Made by a program: the position numbers and the translations under genes
NCBI GenBank assembly: GCA_009379815.1
Contig: WHSY01000010.1
Coordinates: 18,677 to 82,676, forward strand
Reading direction: 5' to 3'
Length of the DNA: 64,000 nt
Source of the DNA: Pseudonocardiaceae bacterium
GTDB lineage: Bacteria > Actinomycetota > Actinomycetes > Mycobacteriales > Pseudonocardiaceae
Notes under the pieces: model-generated
The model's input: only the letters and a program-made list of their open reading frames with translations
What the model was told of the DNA's origin: nothing
Database searches by the model: none
Shown here: positions 40,867 to 49,382 of the stretch, in pieces
Layout: every line of letters starts with the position of its first letter
Position numbering within the stretch: the stretch's first letter is position 1

Positions 40867-41066
40867 CAGCGGTGATCCTCGGCGTGCTCGCGGCTGGCCC
40901 GCAGCTGGTCGACCTCGGTGCGCAGCCGCGCCAGCTCGGCCGCCGCGGCTTGATCGCCGTGGGATCCGCTCCGCTGCGAACCGGAGCCGCGCATCATGAA
41001 CCACATCATCACGCCCATCCCAACTGGGCAGGCCAGCACGGCCAGGCCGAGCAGCAGAGCTTCCAC
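40866..41066 (-). CDS. Small Met-rich membrane protein (DUF2933-like)
   Basis: About 66 aa. One helix containing 'ACPVGMGVMMWFMMRG', then a coiled-coil tail ('LARLRTEVDQLRASREH'). The Cys-Pro and the run of Met recall DUF2933 proteins found with copper genes. GTG 41066 has GGAGG at 6 nt spacing; the frame extends to 41093 without a ribosome site. It is the first gene of the - strand thiol/metal operon, ~50 nt downstream of operator 2. Confidence 0.7.
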   Translation of the reverse strand: MEALLLGLAVLACPVGMGVMMWFMMRGSGSQRSGSHGDQAAAAELARLRTEVDQLRASREHAEDHR

Positions 41067-41114
41067 AGGTGCCTCCTTGAGTGCGCCGGACAACGGCGGT
41101 TACCGCAGCCAATC

Positions 41115-41138
41115 TACTATCTACGTACGGACACAGTA
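41115..41138. promoter_or_regulatory. BlaI-type operator 2
   Basis: TACTATCTACGTAC (41115-41128) is identical to the core of operator 1, followed by ACACAGTA in place of AGGTAGTA. It lies between the divergent multicopper-oxidase gene and the small-membrane-protein/redoxin operon, so the BlaI-family repressor probably controls both. Confidence 0.75.
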
Positions 41139-41193
41139 CAAGTATCGGTAGCTCGCCGGTACGCGGCAGCGGCGAGGATCCGAAGGTGATTCC

Positions 41194-42819
41194 ATGGAGG
41201 CGGTGACGTTGGCGAGTGAGGTCCACGGCGCTTCTTGGCAGCTCGGGGCGGCGCTGGTGAGCCGTCGGCGCCTGCTGGCCGGGGGAGCGGGACTGGGCCT
41301 GCTGGGCGCGCTGGGCGGGTGCGGGAACGGCCGGGTGGACCCGGACGGGTCCGCGGTCGAGCAGGTGGCGGCCCAACGGCGCGTCGCGAACGCCCGGGTA
41401 CGTCACGCCACCCTCATCGCTCGGGTCGGGCTGGCGGATCTGGGTGGGTGGACGGTGCGCACCTGGTCCTATGGGGAGGGTGTCCCGGGGCCGCTACTGC
41501 GCGGCACCGCCGGTGAGGTGCTGCGGGTGCGGGTGGACAACCGGCTTCCGGAGCCCACCGCCGTGCATTGGCACGGGCTGGCGATCCGCAACGACATGGA
41601 CGGCGTGCCGAACCTGACCCAGCCCTCGATCGCGCCCGGCGCGGCGATGGACTACGAGTACGTGCTGCCGACACCCGGCACCTTCTTCTACCACTCGCAT
41701 CATGGTGTGCAGCGCGAGCGCGGCCTCTACGGTCCGTTGATCATCGACGACCCGCGGGAGCCCGGCGACTACGACGTGGAGTTCGTGGTCGTGCTCGACG
41801 ATTGGACCGATGGCACGAGCCCCGGATCCAGCCCCGAGGACATCCTGCACTACCTGGAGATCGGCGGGGCCGGTGCGAAGTACCGCGCACCGGTGCTCGC
41901 GGGGGCAATCCCCTCGGCGGTCGCGCCCCCCGCGCCGATGGGAGCACCAGCGCCGATCACGACGCAGCTCGCCGGGGACGTGCAGTACCCGTTCCACTTG
42001 CTCAACGGCCGGCTGCCCACGGCGCCGCAGACCTTCACCGCCCGCGCTGGCCAGCGGGCCCGGATCCGCCTGATCAACGCCTCCGGCGCGACGGTGTACC
42101 GGGTCGCGCTCGGCGGGCACCGGCTGACCGTGACCGACTCCGACGGCTACCCGGTGCAGCCGGTCACGGTCGACACGCTGCGGATCGCGTCTGGGGAGCG
42201 TTACGACGTGCAGGTCATGCTCGGCGATGGTGCCTTCCCGCTGGTCGCGCTGGCGGAGGGCAAGGGCGCCCAGGCCCTGGGGGTGGTCCGCACCGCCGGC
42301 GGCGCCACCCCACCGCCCAGCGTCCAGCCCGCTGAGCTCGACCGGCAGATGCTCGGGCTCGCCGACCTGCAGGCGCCCCCGCAGGTCCGGTTGGACACCC
42401 CGGCGCCGACCCAGCACGACACCTACCTCACCGGCGACATGAACGCCTACGGCTGGCGGATTAACGCCGAAACCTACAACGCGGCCGATCCCTTCGCCGG
42501 CATCACCCCGCTGCCGGTCCGCCGCGGCGAGCACGTGCGGATGACCCTGATCAACCAGACACCCGCGTTCCATCCGATGCACCTGCACGGGCACACCATC
42601 CAGGTACGCGCCATCGGCACCAACCGCGCCTACTACCGGGACGGCGCCGCGGACACTCCGTTGCCGGCCGGCGCGCGCAAGGACACCGTGCAGGTCGCCC
42701 CGGGCCAGCGCATCGCCGTCGACTTCGTCGCCGATAATCCCGGTCAGTGGCTGCACCACTGCCACAACGCCTATCACCTCGCCGCCGGCATGGCCACGAT
42801 CGTCTCCTACCAGGCCTGA
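41194..42819 (+). CDS. Multicopper oxidase, Tat/lipoprotein-type leader
   Basis: 541 aa, three cupredoxin domains. The N-terminus has a twin-arginine-like 'SRRRLLAGGAGLGLLG' running into a lipobox 'LGGC', so it is exported and possibly lipid-anchored. All copper motifs are present: 'HWHGLAIRNDMDG' (about 125), 'FFYHSHHGVQ', 'FHPMHLHGHTIQV' and 'LHHCHNAYHLAAGM' (about 522), giving one type 1 and a trinuclear site. The axial Met ligand suggests a laccase/CueO-like cuprous or phenol oxidase. It lies downstream of BlaI operator 2; AAGG precedes the ATG. Confidence 0.92.
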   Translation: MEAVTLASEVHGASWQLGAALVSRRRLLAGGAGLGLLGALGGCGNGRVDPDGSAVEQVAAQRRVANARVRHATLIARVGLADLGGWTVRTWSYGEGVPGPLLRGTAGEVLRVRVDNRLPEPTAVHWHGLAIRNDMDGVPNLTQPSIAPGAAMDYEYVLPTPGTFFYHSHHGVQRERGLYGPLIIDDPREPGDYDVEFVVVLDDWTDGTSPGSSPEDILHYLEIGGAGAKYRAPVLAGAIPSAVAPPAPMGAPAPITTQLAGDVQYPFHLLNGRLPTAPQTFTARAGQRARIRLINASGATVYRVALGGHRLTVTDSDGYPVQPVTVDTLRIASGERYDVQVMLGDGAFPLVALAEGKGAQALGVVRTAGGATPPPSVQPAELDRQMLGLADLQAPPQVRLDTPAPTQHDTYLTGDMNAYGWRINAETYNAADPFAGITPLPVRRGEHVRMTLINQTPAFHPMHLHGHTIQVRAIGTNRAYYRDGAADTPLPAGARKDTVQVAPGQRIAVDFVADNPGQWLHHCHNAYHLAAGMATIVSYQA

Positions 42820-43080
42820 GCCGGTCCGCGGGTCAACCGTGCGAGCAGGAACTCGGCGACGGACCGCGGCGCGGTGATCGGCAGATGGTGGTCACCGGGA
42901 ATCTGCGCGATGTCCACCCCAGGCGCGGGCGCAGCATGTCGATGCCCGCCGGGTGCACCCGGTCGTCGTGCTTGGCGAGCAGGACCGAGGTGGGGTGGGT
43001 GGGACGGCGCAGTCCCGGCACCAGGACGTTGTCCGGCGCCAGCAGCGCGTCGAGGCCGTCCCGGAAGGCGGGGTAGGTGT
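42807..43080 (-). pseudogene. Remnant of an alpha/beta-hydrolase C-terminus
   Basis: On the - strand one frame reads 'PTHPTSVLLAKHDDRVHPAG' and another continues 'VDIAQIPGDHHLPITAPRS' and 'VAEFLLARLTRG'. Together these make the end of an alpha/beta hydrolase (catalytic Asp and His blocks), but one frame change breaks the reading and everything upstream is missing. Its end overlaps the multicopper-oxidase stop. Confidence 0.6.
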
Positions 43081-43413
43081 GGGCGCTCGACCTGCCCGAC
43101 TCCGCGTTCGACACGGTGGTCTGCACCTTCTCGCTGTGTGCCATCCCCGACCACCGGGCGGCGCTCGGTGAGATGATCCGGGTGCTGCGGCCCCGGAGGT
43201 CGGTTGCTGCTGGCCGACCATGTCGCTAGCACGAGCGCCCCGATCCGGGCCGGGCAGCGGCTGCTCGAGCTGGGCAGCGTCCCGATCGGCGGCGAGCATT
43301 TCCTGCGCCGGCCGATCGAGCACGTGCGCGGCGCGGGACTCGCGATCGAGCGGCACGACCGGTTCGCGCGGGGCATCGTCGAGCGGCTGGCCGCCCGCAA
43401 GCCCGCGGCTTGA
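43081..43413 (+). pseudogene. Remnant of a UbiE-type methyltransferase C-terminus
   Basis: The + strand reads 'ALDLPDSAFDTVVCTFSLCA' and 'IPDHRAALGEMIRVLRP', then an extra C (in CGGCCCCGG) shifts the frame before 'RLLLADHVASTSAP' and 'HVRGAGLAIERHDRFARG'. These are motifs II to end of a class I methyltransferase. The N-terminal SAM-binding half is absent. It abuts the hydrolase remnant, marking an old deletion or recombination joint. Confidence 0.65.
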
Positions 43414-43456
43414 CCTCTTCCGGCGCGACCCGGTTGCGCCTCCGGCTTCGGCGGCA

Positions 43457-43480
43457 CGTAACCTACGGCCGACGATAGTA
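43457..43480. promoter_or_regulatory. BlaI-type operator 3, ccm promoter
   Basis: Read on the - strand, TACTATC (43480-43474) followed after nine bases by AGGT repeats the spacing of operators 1 and 2. It ends 23 nt before the ccmA start, so the ccm operon may share the same repressor. The second half-site is weaker than in operators 1 and 2. Confidence 0.5.
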
Positions 43481-43502
43481 GAACGCTCGGCACGAGGATC
43501 GA

Positions 43503-44210
43503 TTGCACCAGCCCCCCGCTTCCCGGCAGGTGGCACCGCTGCCTGGTGACGCTGTCGCGTCGCTGGTGAGGGTCGCGGTGGACGTCGAGCGCGTTCCGGT
43601 GCTGCGCGGCCTCGATCTCACGATTCGGACCGGTGAACTGCTGGGGCTGGTGGGTGCGAACGGCTCGGGCAAGAGCACGCTGCTGCGGGTGCTGGCGACG
43701 CTGCTGGCGCTGCGGGGCGGCAGCGGGCAGGTGCTCGGGGCGGCGCTCGGCACGCAGGCGTGTGCGGCGGTGCGGCCGCGGATCGCGCTGGTTGGGCACA
43801 CCCCGGCGCTGTACCCGCATCTGACCCTCGCCGAGAACCTGCACGTCATCGCCCGGCTCACCGGCGTGGCACCCGGCGCGGTGGACGGCGCGCTCGACAC
43901 CGTCGGGCTCGCCGCCGCGGCCGGGCGGCGTGCCGACCGCTGCTCGCAGGGGATGCAACGGCGCGCCGAGCTGGCGCGGGTGCTGGCCGCGGCCCCCGAG
44001 CTGCTGCTGCTCGACGAGCCGCACGCCGGGCTCGACGCGGGCTCGCGCGGGCTGGTCGACCTGGTGGCCGACCGGGTGCGCCGCCGTGGCGGCGCCTGCG
44101 TCGCGGTCTCGCACGAGCGTGACCGGCTGCACTGCCTGGCCGACCGGGTGGTCGAGATCGTCGAGGGCCGCGCCCGCGTGCTCGACCCGCCTCGGGAGGT
44201 GCCGGCGTGA
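43503..44210 (+). CDS. ccmA: Cytochrome c biogenesis ATP-binding protein CcmA
   Basis: 235 aa ABC ATPase. Walker A 'GLVGANGSGKSTLLRVLA', a signature region 'DRCSQGMQRRAELARVLA' (degenerate LSGGQ, as is usual in CcmA) and Walker B 'LLLLDEPHAGLD', then 'CVAVSHERDRL'. CcmA powers the release of holo-CcmE in System I. TTG 43503 follows GAGG; no better start is seen. Its stop overlaps ccmB (GTGA). First gene of a ten-gene operon. Confidence 0.92.
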   Translation: MHQPPASRQVAPLPGDAVASLVRVAVDVERVPVLRGLDLTIRTGELLGLVGANGSGKSTLLRVLATLLALRGGSGQVLGAALGTQACAAVRPRIALVGHTPALYPHLTLAENLHVIARLTGVAPGAVDGALDTVGLAAAAGRRADRCSQGMQRRAELARVLAAAPELLLLDEPHAGLDAGSRGLVDLVADRVRRRGGACVAVSHERDRLHCLADRVVEIVEGRARVLDPPREVPA

Positions 44211-44890
44211 CCGAGCTGGCCAGCGGCCCCGGTCCGCTGCGGCAGTGCGTCGAGCTCGCCCGCAAGGACCTGCGCGCCGAGACCAGGGCCGGGGAGGCGT
44301 TGCTGGTCATCGCGCCGTTCGGGGCGGTGGCGCTGCTGCTGGTGCCGCTGGCGGTCGGCGCCGACACGCCGCTGCTGCGCGAGCTCGGGCCCGGACTGTA
44401 CTGGGTGGTGGTGCTGCTGGTCGGGATGCTGGTCACGCTGCGCGCGAGCACCGTCGACGGCCCGGCGCAGCTCGAGCTGCTGCGGCTGTGCGGCATCACC
44501 CCCGCGACGCGGCTGGCCGGTCGGGCGCTGGCCAACGCGGTCCTGCTGCTCGGCGTGCAGGCCGTGCTCGCGCCGGTGGCGGTGATGCTCTACGACCCGG
44601 ACCTGTCCGGCTGGGCGTGGTTGCTGCCGGTGGCGTTGCTCGTCGCCGGCGGCCTCGGCGTGCTGGGGGCGCTGGCCGATGCGCTCGCCCAGGGCCTGGC
44701 CGGGCGGACCACGCTGGGTCCGCTGCTGGTGGCGCCGCTGGCGGTGCCGCTGCTGCTGGGGGCCACCCAGGTGCTCACCGCGGCTCGCTACGACCGCGGG
44801 CCCTGGCCGTGGCTGGTGCTGATGCTCACCGCCGACCTGGTCGCCGCACTGGCGACCGTGCTCGTCGCCGCCCACCTCGAGGAGGCCTGA
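44207..44890 (+). CDS. ccmB: Heme exporter permease CcmB
   Basis: 227 aa, six helices, with the family pattern 'CVELARKDLRAETRAGEALL' at the N-terminus and 'LELLRLCGITPATRLAGRAL' in the middle. It forms the membrane partner of CcmA in the CcmABCD complex. GTG start inside the ccmA stop; its TGA overlaps the ccmC ATG. Confidence 0.92.
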   Translation: MTELASGPGPLRQCVELARKDLRAETRAGEALLVIAPFGAVALLLVPLAVGADTPLLRELGPGLYWVVVLLVGMLVTLRASTVDGPAQLELLRLCGITPATRLAGRALANAVLLLGVQAVLAPVAVMLYDPDLSGWAWLLPVALLVAGGLGVLGALADALAQGLAGRTTLGPLLVAPLAVPLLLGATQVLTAARYDRGPWPWLVLMLTADLVAALATVLVAAHLEEA

Positions 44891-45615
44891 TGATGCCTCG
44901 CAGTGCCCGGCTGCCCGTCGTGGCGGGAGTGGCCGTCGCGGCCGGTCTGGCCGGTGCCATGCTGGCGCCCCCGGACCGGCTGCAGGGCGAGCTGGTGCGG
45001 CTGATGTACGTGCACGTGCCCGCGGCCTGGCTGGCCTTCCTGTCGTTCGGGGTGACGTTCGTCGCGAGCGTCGCCTGGCTGTGGCGTCGCCGGCCGGGCG
45101 CGGACCGGATTGCTGCGGCCAGCGCCGAGATCGGGGTGTTCTTCACCGGGCTGGCGATCGCGCTGGGCTCGATCTGGGGCAAGCCGACCTGGGGCGTGTG
45201 GTGGACCTGGGACCCGCGGCTGGTCACCACCGCGCTGATGTTCTTCGTCTACCTCGGCTACCTGGCGCTGCGCCGCGCCACCGTCGACCCGCTGTCCCGG
45301 GCGCGGCGCAGTGCGGTGTTCGGGGTGGTGGCGTTCGTGCAGGTGCCGATCGTGCACCTGTCGGTGCTGTGGTGGCGCACGCTGCACCAGCCACCGACCG
45401 TGCTGCAGCCCGGTGACCCCACGATCGACCACTCGATGCTGGCCGCGCTGCTGGGCAACCTCGCCGCGTTCACCCTGGTGTTCGCCGTGCTGCTGCGCGA
45501 GCGGATCCGGCTGGCCGCCGACGAGGACGCCGCCGACGCCGCGCAGCACACCGGCGACCGGGGGCTGGCCGGCGATGCGGTGGCCGCGCCGAGGATGGAG
45601 GACTCCGGTGTCTGA
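44890..45615 (+). CDS. ccmC: Heme-handling protein CcmC
   Basis: 241 aa, six helices, with the heme-binding WWD motif 'WGVWWTWDPRLVTT' near residues 101-114 and flanking conserved His in 'LVRLMYVHVPAAW' and 'PIVHLSVLWWRTLHQ'. CcmC attaches heme to CcmE. ATG 44890 overlaps the ccmB stop; ATG 44893 follows directly and is also possible. Confidence 0.95.
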   Translation: MMPRSARLPVVAGVAVAAGLAGAMLAPPDRLQGELVRLMYVHVPAAWLAFLSFGVTFVASVAWLWRRRPGADRIAAASAEIGVFFTGLAIALGSIWGKPTWGVWWTWDPRLVTTALMFFVYLGYLALRRATVDPLSRARRSAVFGVVAFVQVPIVHLSVLWWRTLHQPPTVLQPGDPTIDHSMLAALLGNLAAFTLVFAVLLRERIRLAADEDAADAAQHTGDRGLAGDAVAAPRMEDSGV

Positions 45616-45730
45616 GTGGGCGTGGGTGGCGCTGGGCTACGGGGTGGCCTACGGGGCGCTCGGCAGCTACGTCGCGGTGCTCGTGCGGCGACGCGTCCGG
45701 GTGCGGCGCCGGGTGAGGGAACTGCCATGA
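45608..45730 (+). CDS. ccmD: CcmD-type small membrane protein
   Basis: 40 aa: one helix ('WAWVALGYGVAYGALGSYVA') and a basic tail 'RRRVRVRRRVREL', the normal make-up of CcmD, which helps release holo-CcmE. GTG 45608 overlaps the ccmC stop; its TGA overlaps the ccmE ATG. Confidence 0.88.
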   Translation: MSEWAWVALGYGVAYGALGSYVAVLVRRRVRVRRRVRELP

Positions 45731-46146
45731 GGCGCTACCGGCTGCTGCTCGTCGCGGGCCTCGGGGTGGCCGCCATGCTGCTCGGCCTGCTCTTCTTCGG
45801 CAACCTCAACCGCAACCTCGTCTACTTCCTCACTCCGGCCGAGGCCATCGCGCAGCGCGCCGAGTTCTCCGACGGCAGGCGACTGCAGCTCGGTGGCCTG
45901 GTCGAGCCCGGCAGCGTGGCGCGGACGGCGGACGGGCTGCGGTTCACGGTCGCGGCCGGCGCGACCCCGAGCAGCGCCACCGTCAGCGTGCTGCACACCG
46001 GGACGCCGGCGCAGCTGTTCCGCAGCGGTATCGGAGTGGTGCTGGAGGGCTCCTGGCGCGGCGACGTGTTCGTGTCCGACACCATGCTGGTCAAGCACGA
46101 CGAGAACTACCGGGCACCCGAGGAGCCGGCCGAGGCAGGCGCATGA
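45727..46146 (+). CDS. ccmE: Heme chaperone CcmE
   Basis: 139 aa. N-terminal anchor helix, OB-fold beta-barrel ('LQLGGLVEPGSVARTADGL', 'VVLEGSWRGDVFVSDTML'), and the heme-binding segment 'VKHDENYRAPEE' with His124. It binds heme covalently at that His and passes it to CcmF. The classical His form is present rather than the CxxxY variant of archaea and some others. Confidence 0.95.
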   Translation: MRRYRLLLVAGLGVAAMLLGLLFFGNLNRNLVYFLTPAEAIAQRAEFSDGRRLQLGGLVEPGSVARTADGLRFTVAAGATPSSATVSVLHTGTPAQLFRSGIGVVLEGSWRGDVFVSDTMLVKHDENYRAPEEPAEAGA

Positions 46147-48119
46147 CCACCGCGATTCCCGCCGCCGGCTGGACCGGCGCGCTGCTCGGTCTCGCGGCCT
46201 CGCTCGTGCTGGCCGTCCTCGGGTTCCGGGCGCAGCGGCGCCCCGACGCGGTGCACCACCGGCAGCTGCACCGCCTCGTGTGGCTCGTGCTCGGCGGCGC
46301 CGCGCTGTCGATGCTCGCCCTCGAGGTGGCGCTGCTGACCGACAACTTCGCGCTGGCCTACGTCGCCGAGAATCACACCCGCTCCAGCTCGCTGCTGTTC
46401 ACGATCACCACCGCCTGGTCCGGGCTCGGTGGCAGCCTGGTGCTCTGGGCCCTGGTGCTCGCCGGCTACACCGCGGTGGTCGCCCGGCAGGTCCGCAGCA
46501 CCGAGGACCGGCTCGGCACCGGGGCACTGGCGATCATGGGCATCGTCGGCGTGTTCTTCTTCGGGCTGATCACCACCGTGGCCAACCCGTTCGAGATCCT
46601 GGCGAATCCGCCGGCCGACGGTCCCGGGCCGAACCCGCTGCTGCGCGACCATCTCCTGGTCGCCTTCCATCCCCCGATGCTCTACCTCGGCTACGTCGGG
46701 TTCACCGTGCCGTTCGCGTTCGCCATGTCGGCGCTGCTGCTGCGTCGTGGCGGGGTGGAGTGGCTGCGCCGCACCCGCCGCGCGAACCTGGTGGCCTGGA
46801 GCTTCCTGTCCGGCGGGCTGGTGCTGGGCGCGTGGTGGTCCTACGAGGTGCTCGGCTGGGGTGGCTACTGGGCCTGGGATCCGGTGGAGAACGCGGCGCT
46901 GCTCCCGTGGCTGGTCGCCACCGCGTTCGTGCACTCCTCGGTGGTGCAGGTCAAGCGGGGCATGCTGCAAGCCTGGAACTTCGTGCTGGTGATCGCCACC
47001 TTCGCGCTGACCATCTTCGGCACGTTCCTGACCCGCTCCGCGGTGACACAGTCGGTACACAACTTCACCCAGTCCGGCATCGGCCCGCCACTGCTGGGGT
47101 TCTTCGTGCTCGTGCTCGGCGGCGGGTTCACGCTGTTCGCGCTGCGCGGCGAGCGGGTCGCGTCGCTGTCGCGCCCGGAGTCGCTGGCCAGCCGGGAGGG
47201 CGCCTTCCTGGTCAACAACCTGCTGCTGAGCCTGTTCGCGTTCGTCGTGCTGCTGGGCACCACCTACCCCATGCTCGTGGAGGCGGTCACCGGCGCGCAG
47301 GTCTCCGTCGGGCGGCCGTACTTCGACCGGATGGCGGTGCCGATCGCGTTCGGGCTGCTGCTGGCCATGGGCGTCGGCCCGTTCACCCCCTACCGGCACG
47401 CCACCGCGGGCGTGCTGTGGGCCCGGCTGCGGTACCCGCTGCTGGCCGCCAGCGCCGCCGCGGCCGCCCTCGTCCTGGCCGGTGTCCGGTCGGCCGGCGT
47501 GGTCACCGTCGTGTTCCTCGCGGTCGCGATGGCCGGTGCCACGGTGCGCCAGCTGGCGGTCGGCGCCCCCGGCCGGCGGCCCCGCGACCTGCTGCGGCTG
47601 GTCACCGGGCAGCGGGCCTACTGGGGCGGGCAGCTCGCCCACCTCGGCGTCGCGCTGGTGGCCGTCGTCATCGCCGTCTCCGGTGCCATGGCCGACCGGG
47701 CCACGGTCACGCTGGACCGGGGCGAGACCACGCGGTTCGCCGGCTACTCGGTCACCTTCGAGCGCAGCGAGCAGCACCGCCTGCCCGACCGGCTCGTCAC
47801 CGACGCGCACATCGTCTACCGCTCGGGCGGAAAGGTGGTGCGGGTCGACGAGCCGCGGCTGAACTCGTTCCCCGGGCGGCCGCGGGCCGTGGGGACGCCG
47901 TCGGTGTGGACGACTCCCACTCGCGATATCTATGTCGCGCTGGCCGACCTGCAGCCCGAGCGGGTCACACTCAACCTCTACCGCTACCCGCTGATGGTCT
48001 GGATGTGGGTCGGCGGGCTGCTCGTCGTCGCGGGTGGCTTCTGGGCGCTCAGCGGCCGGATCCGCCGGCGGGACGAGTCCACGGTGCCGGCCACCGAGGA
48101 GGTCAGGTCGGATGCGTAG
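46143..48119 (+). CDS. ccmF: Heme lyase CcmF
   Basis: 658 aa, about 14 helices. The WWD motif 'LGWGGYWAWDPVENAALLPW' is at residues ~235-255, with conserved His in 'ENHTRSSSLLF' and 'ATAFVHSSVVQVKRG'; a large extracytoplasmic loop carries 'RDIYVALADL' near the C-terminus. CcmF ligates heme from CcmE to the apocytochrome CXXCH motif, with CcmH and CcmI. ATG overlaps the ccmE stop. Confidence 0.96.
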   Translation: MTTAIPAAGWTGALLGLAASLVLAVLGFRAQRRPDAVHHRQLHRLVWLVLGGAALSMLALEVALLTDNFALAYVAENHTRSSSLLFTITTAWSGLGGSLVLWALVLAGYTAVVARQVRSTEDRLGTGALAIMGIVGVFFFGLITTVANPFEILANPPADGPGPNPLLRDHLLVAFHPPMLYLGYVGFTVPFAFAMSALLLRRGGVEWLRRTRRANLVAWSFLSGGLVLGAWWSYEVLGWGGYWAWDPVENAALLPWLVATAFVHSSVVQVKRGMLQAWNFVLVIATFALTIFGTFLTRSAVTQSVHNFTQSGIGPPLLGFFVLVLGGGFTLFALRGERVASLSRPESLASREGAFLVNNLLLSLFAFVVLLGTTYPMLVEAVTGAQVSVGRPYFDRMAVPIAFGLLLAMGVGPFTPYRHATAGVLWARLRYPLLAASAAAAALVLAGVRSAGVVTVVFLAVAMAGATVRQLAVGAPGRRPRDLLRLVTGQRAYWGGQLAHLGVALVAVVIAVSGAMADRATVTLDRGETTRFAGYSVTFERSEQHRLPDRLVTDAHIVYRSGGKVVRVDEPRLNSFPGRPRAVGTPSVWTTPTRDIYVALADLQPERVTLNLYRYPLMVWMWVGGLLVVAGGFWALSGRIRRRDESTVPATEEVRSDA

Positions 48120-48585
48120 CCGGGCGGTGAACCTCGGCATCGTCATCATCGCCATGGCGTTGCTGGCGGTCACCGCCGTGGGCCTGCTGATCGGGCGATC
48201 CGGCGAGACCGACCGCGCCTACGAGCTGCAGCAGCGGCTGCGCTGTCCGGTGTGTACCAGCGTGTCGATCGCCGAGTCGCAGTCCGACACGGCCGTCGCG
48301 ATGCGGCGAGTGGTGGAGGAGCAGGTCGCCGCCGGGCGCAGCGACAAGCAGATCATCGAGTACTTCCGTGCCCGCTACGGCGACTGGGTGCTCATCGATC
48401 CCCCCGCGCGGGGCCGGACCTTGCTGGTGTGGCTGCTGCCCGCCGTGGTGGCCCTGGCCGGTCTCGCGGCCGTGCTGGCTCACGCCCGCCGCGCCCCGCC
48501 ACCGGCTGGCGACCTGTCCCCGGCCGACAGGGCTCGGGTCGACGCCGCGCTCGCCCGCGCCCGCCCCGCCGAGGAGGAGCCGTGA
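48112..48585 (+). CDS. ccmH: Cytochrome c-type biogenesis protein CcmH
   Basis: 157 aa. N-terminal helix, then the reduction motif 'QRLRCPVCTSVSIAESQSD' (C45/C48) and 'RRVVEEQVAAGRSDKQIIEY', 'ARYGDWVLIDPP', then a second helix. CcmH reduces or relays the apocytochrome thiols. ATG 48112 overlaps ccmF by 8 nt and ends in a GTGA overlap with ccmI. Confidence 0.95.
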   Translation: MRSRAVNLGIVIIAMALLAVTAVGLLIGRSGETDRAYELQQRLRCPVCTSVSIAESQSDTAVAMRRVVEEQVAAGRSDKQIIEYFRARYGDWVLIDPPARGRTLLVWLLPAVVALAGLAAVLAHARRAPPPAGDLSPADRARVDAALARARPAEEEP

Positions 48586-49382
48586 GCGGCGAGCGTGCCC
48601 GGCTGCAGGAGCTGGCCGACCAGGCGCTGCGCGACCTCGCCGGGCTGGACCGCCAGGTCGACGACGGCGAGATCCCGGACGCTGCCGCGGCCGGGCTGCG
48701 GGACCGGTACGAGACCACTGCCGCCCGTGCCCTCGCCGCCCTCGACACCGCGGAAGAGCACTCCCCCTCCGAGCCGAGGAAGCCACGCCGTTCCCGCGGC
48801 CGCCTCGCCGCCTATGCGCTCACCGCGATCGCGGCCGTGATCGCCGCCGCGGTGCTGCTGCCGCTGTCGGTGGGCGAGCGGCCCGAGGGCGGGTTCGTCA
48901 CCGGCAACGAGCTCGGCGCCTCGGCGGCACCGCCGCTGTCCCGTGATCCGGCCACGATCAGCAACGCCGAGCTGGAGACCGTCGTCGCGGACAACCCCGG
49001 TGTGATCGGGATGCGGCTCGCGCTGGCCCAGCGCTTCACCGAACAGGGCGACTACGAGCGGGCCGCCGAGCACTACGCCGAGGCGCTGCGCCGCGACCCG
49101 GGCAACCCAGCGGCGCAGGCCCACTTCGGGTGGCTGCTGCTGCAGGTCGGCCGTCCCGTCGAGGCCATGGAGTGGGTCGACCGCGCGCTGGATGCGGCGC
49201 AGCCGCCGCTGGACGCGCTGTGGTTCAAGGCGAACATCGCGCTGCACGGGCTGGACGATCCGAATACGGCGCTCGCGACGCTGGAGCGGATGCGCCAGCG
49301 CGATCTACCGCCCACCGTGGCGCAGCAGGTGGACAAGCTCGCCGCGGTTGCCCGGCAGCGGCAGGAAGAGGCGGGCCGGTGA
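48582..49382 (+). CDS. ccmI: Apocytochrome chaperone CcmI (TPR protein)
   Basis: 266 aa. Cytoplasmic N-terminus with a helical region, one membrane helix ('LAAYALTAIAAVIAAAVLLP'), then extracytoplasmic TPRs ('RLALAQRFTEQGDYERAAEH', 'AHFGWLLLQVGRPVEAMEWV', 'TALATLERMRQRDLPP'). CcmI holds apocytochrome for CcmFH. GTG start, GTGA overlaps on both sides. No N-terminal second helix as in proteobacterial CcmI. Confidence 0.88.
   Translation: MSGERARLQELADQALRDLAGLDRQVDDGEIPDAAAAGLRDRYETTAARALAALDTAEEHSPSEPRKPRRSRGRLAAYALTAIAAVIAAAVLLPLSVGERPEGGFVTGNELGASAAPPLSRDPATISNAELETVVADNPGVIGMRLALAQRFTEQGDYERAAEHYAEALRRDPGNPAAQAHFGWLLLQVGRPVEAMEWVDRALDAAQPPLDALWFKANIALHGLDDPNTALATLERMRQRDLPPTVAQQVDKLAAVARQRQEEAGR

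Noticed and set aside
46107..48173. 688-codon - strand open frame over ccmF
   Set aside because: Antisense shadow; ccmF on + has clear WWD and His motifs.
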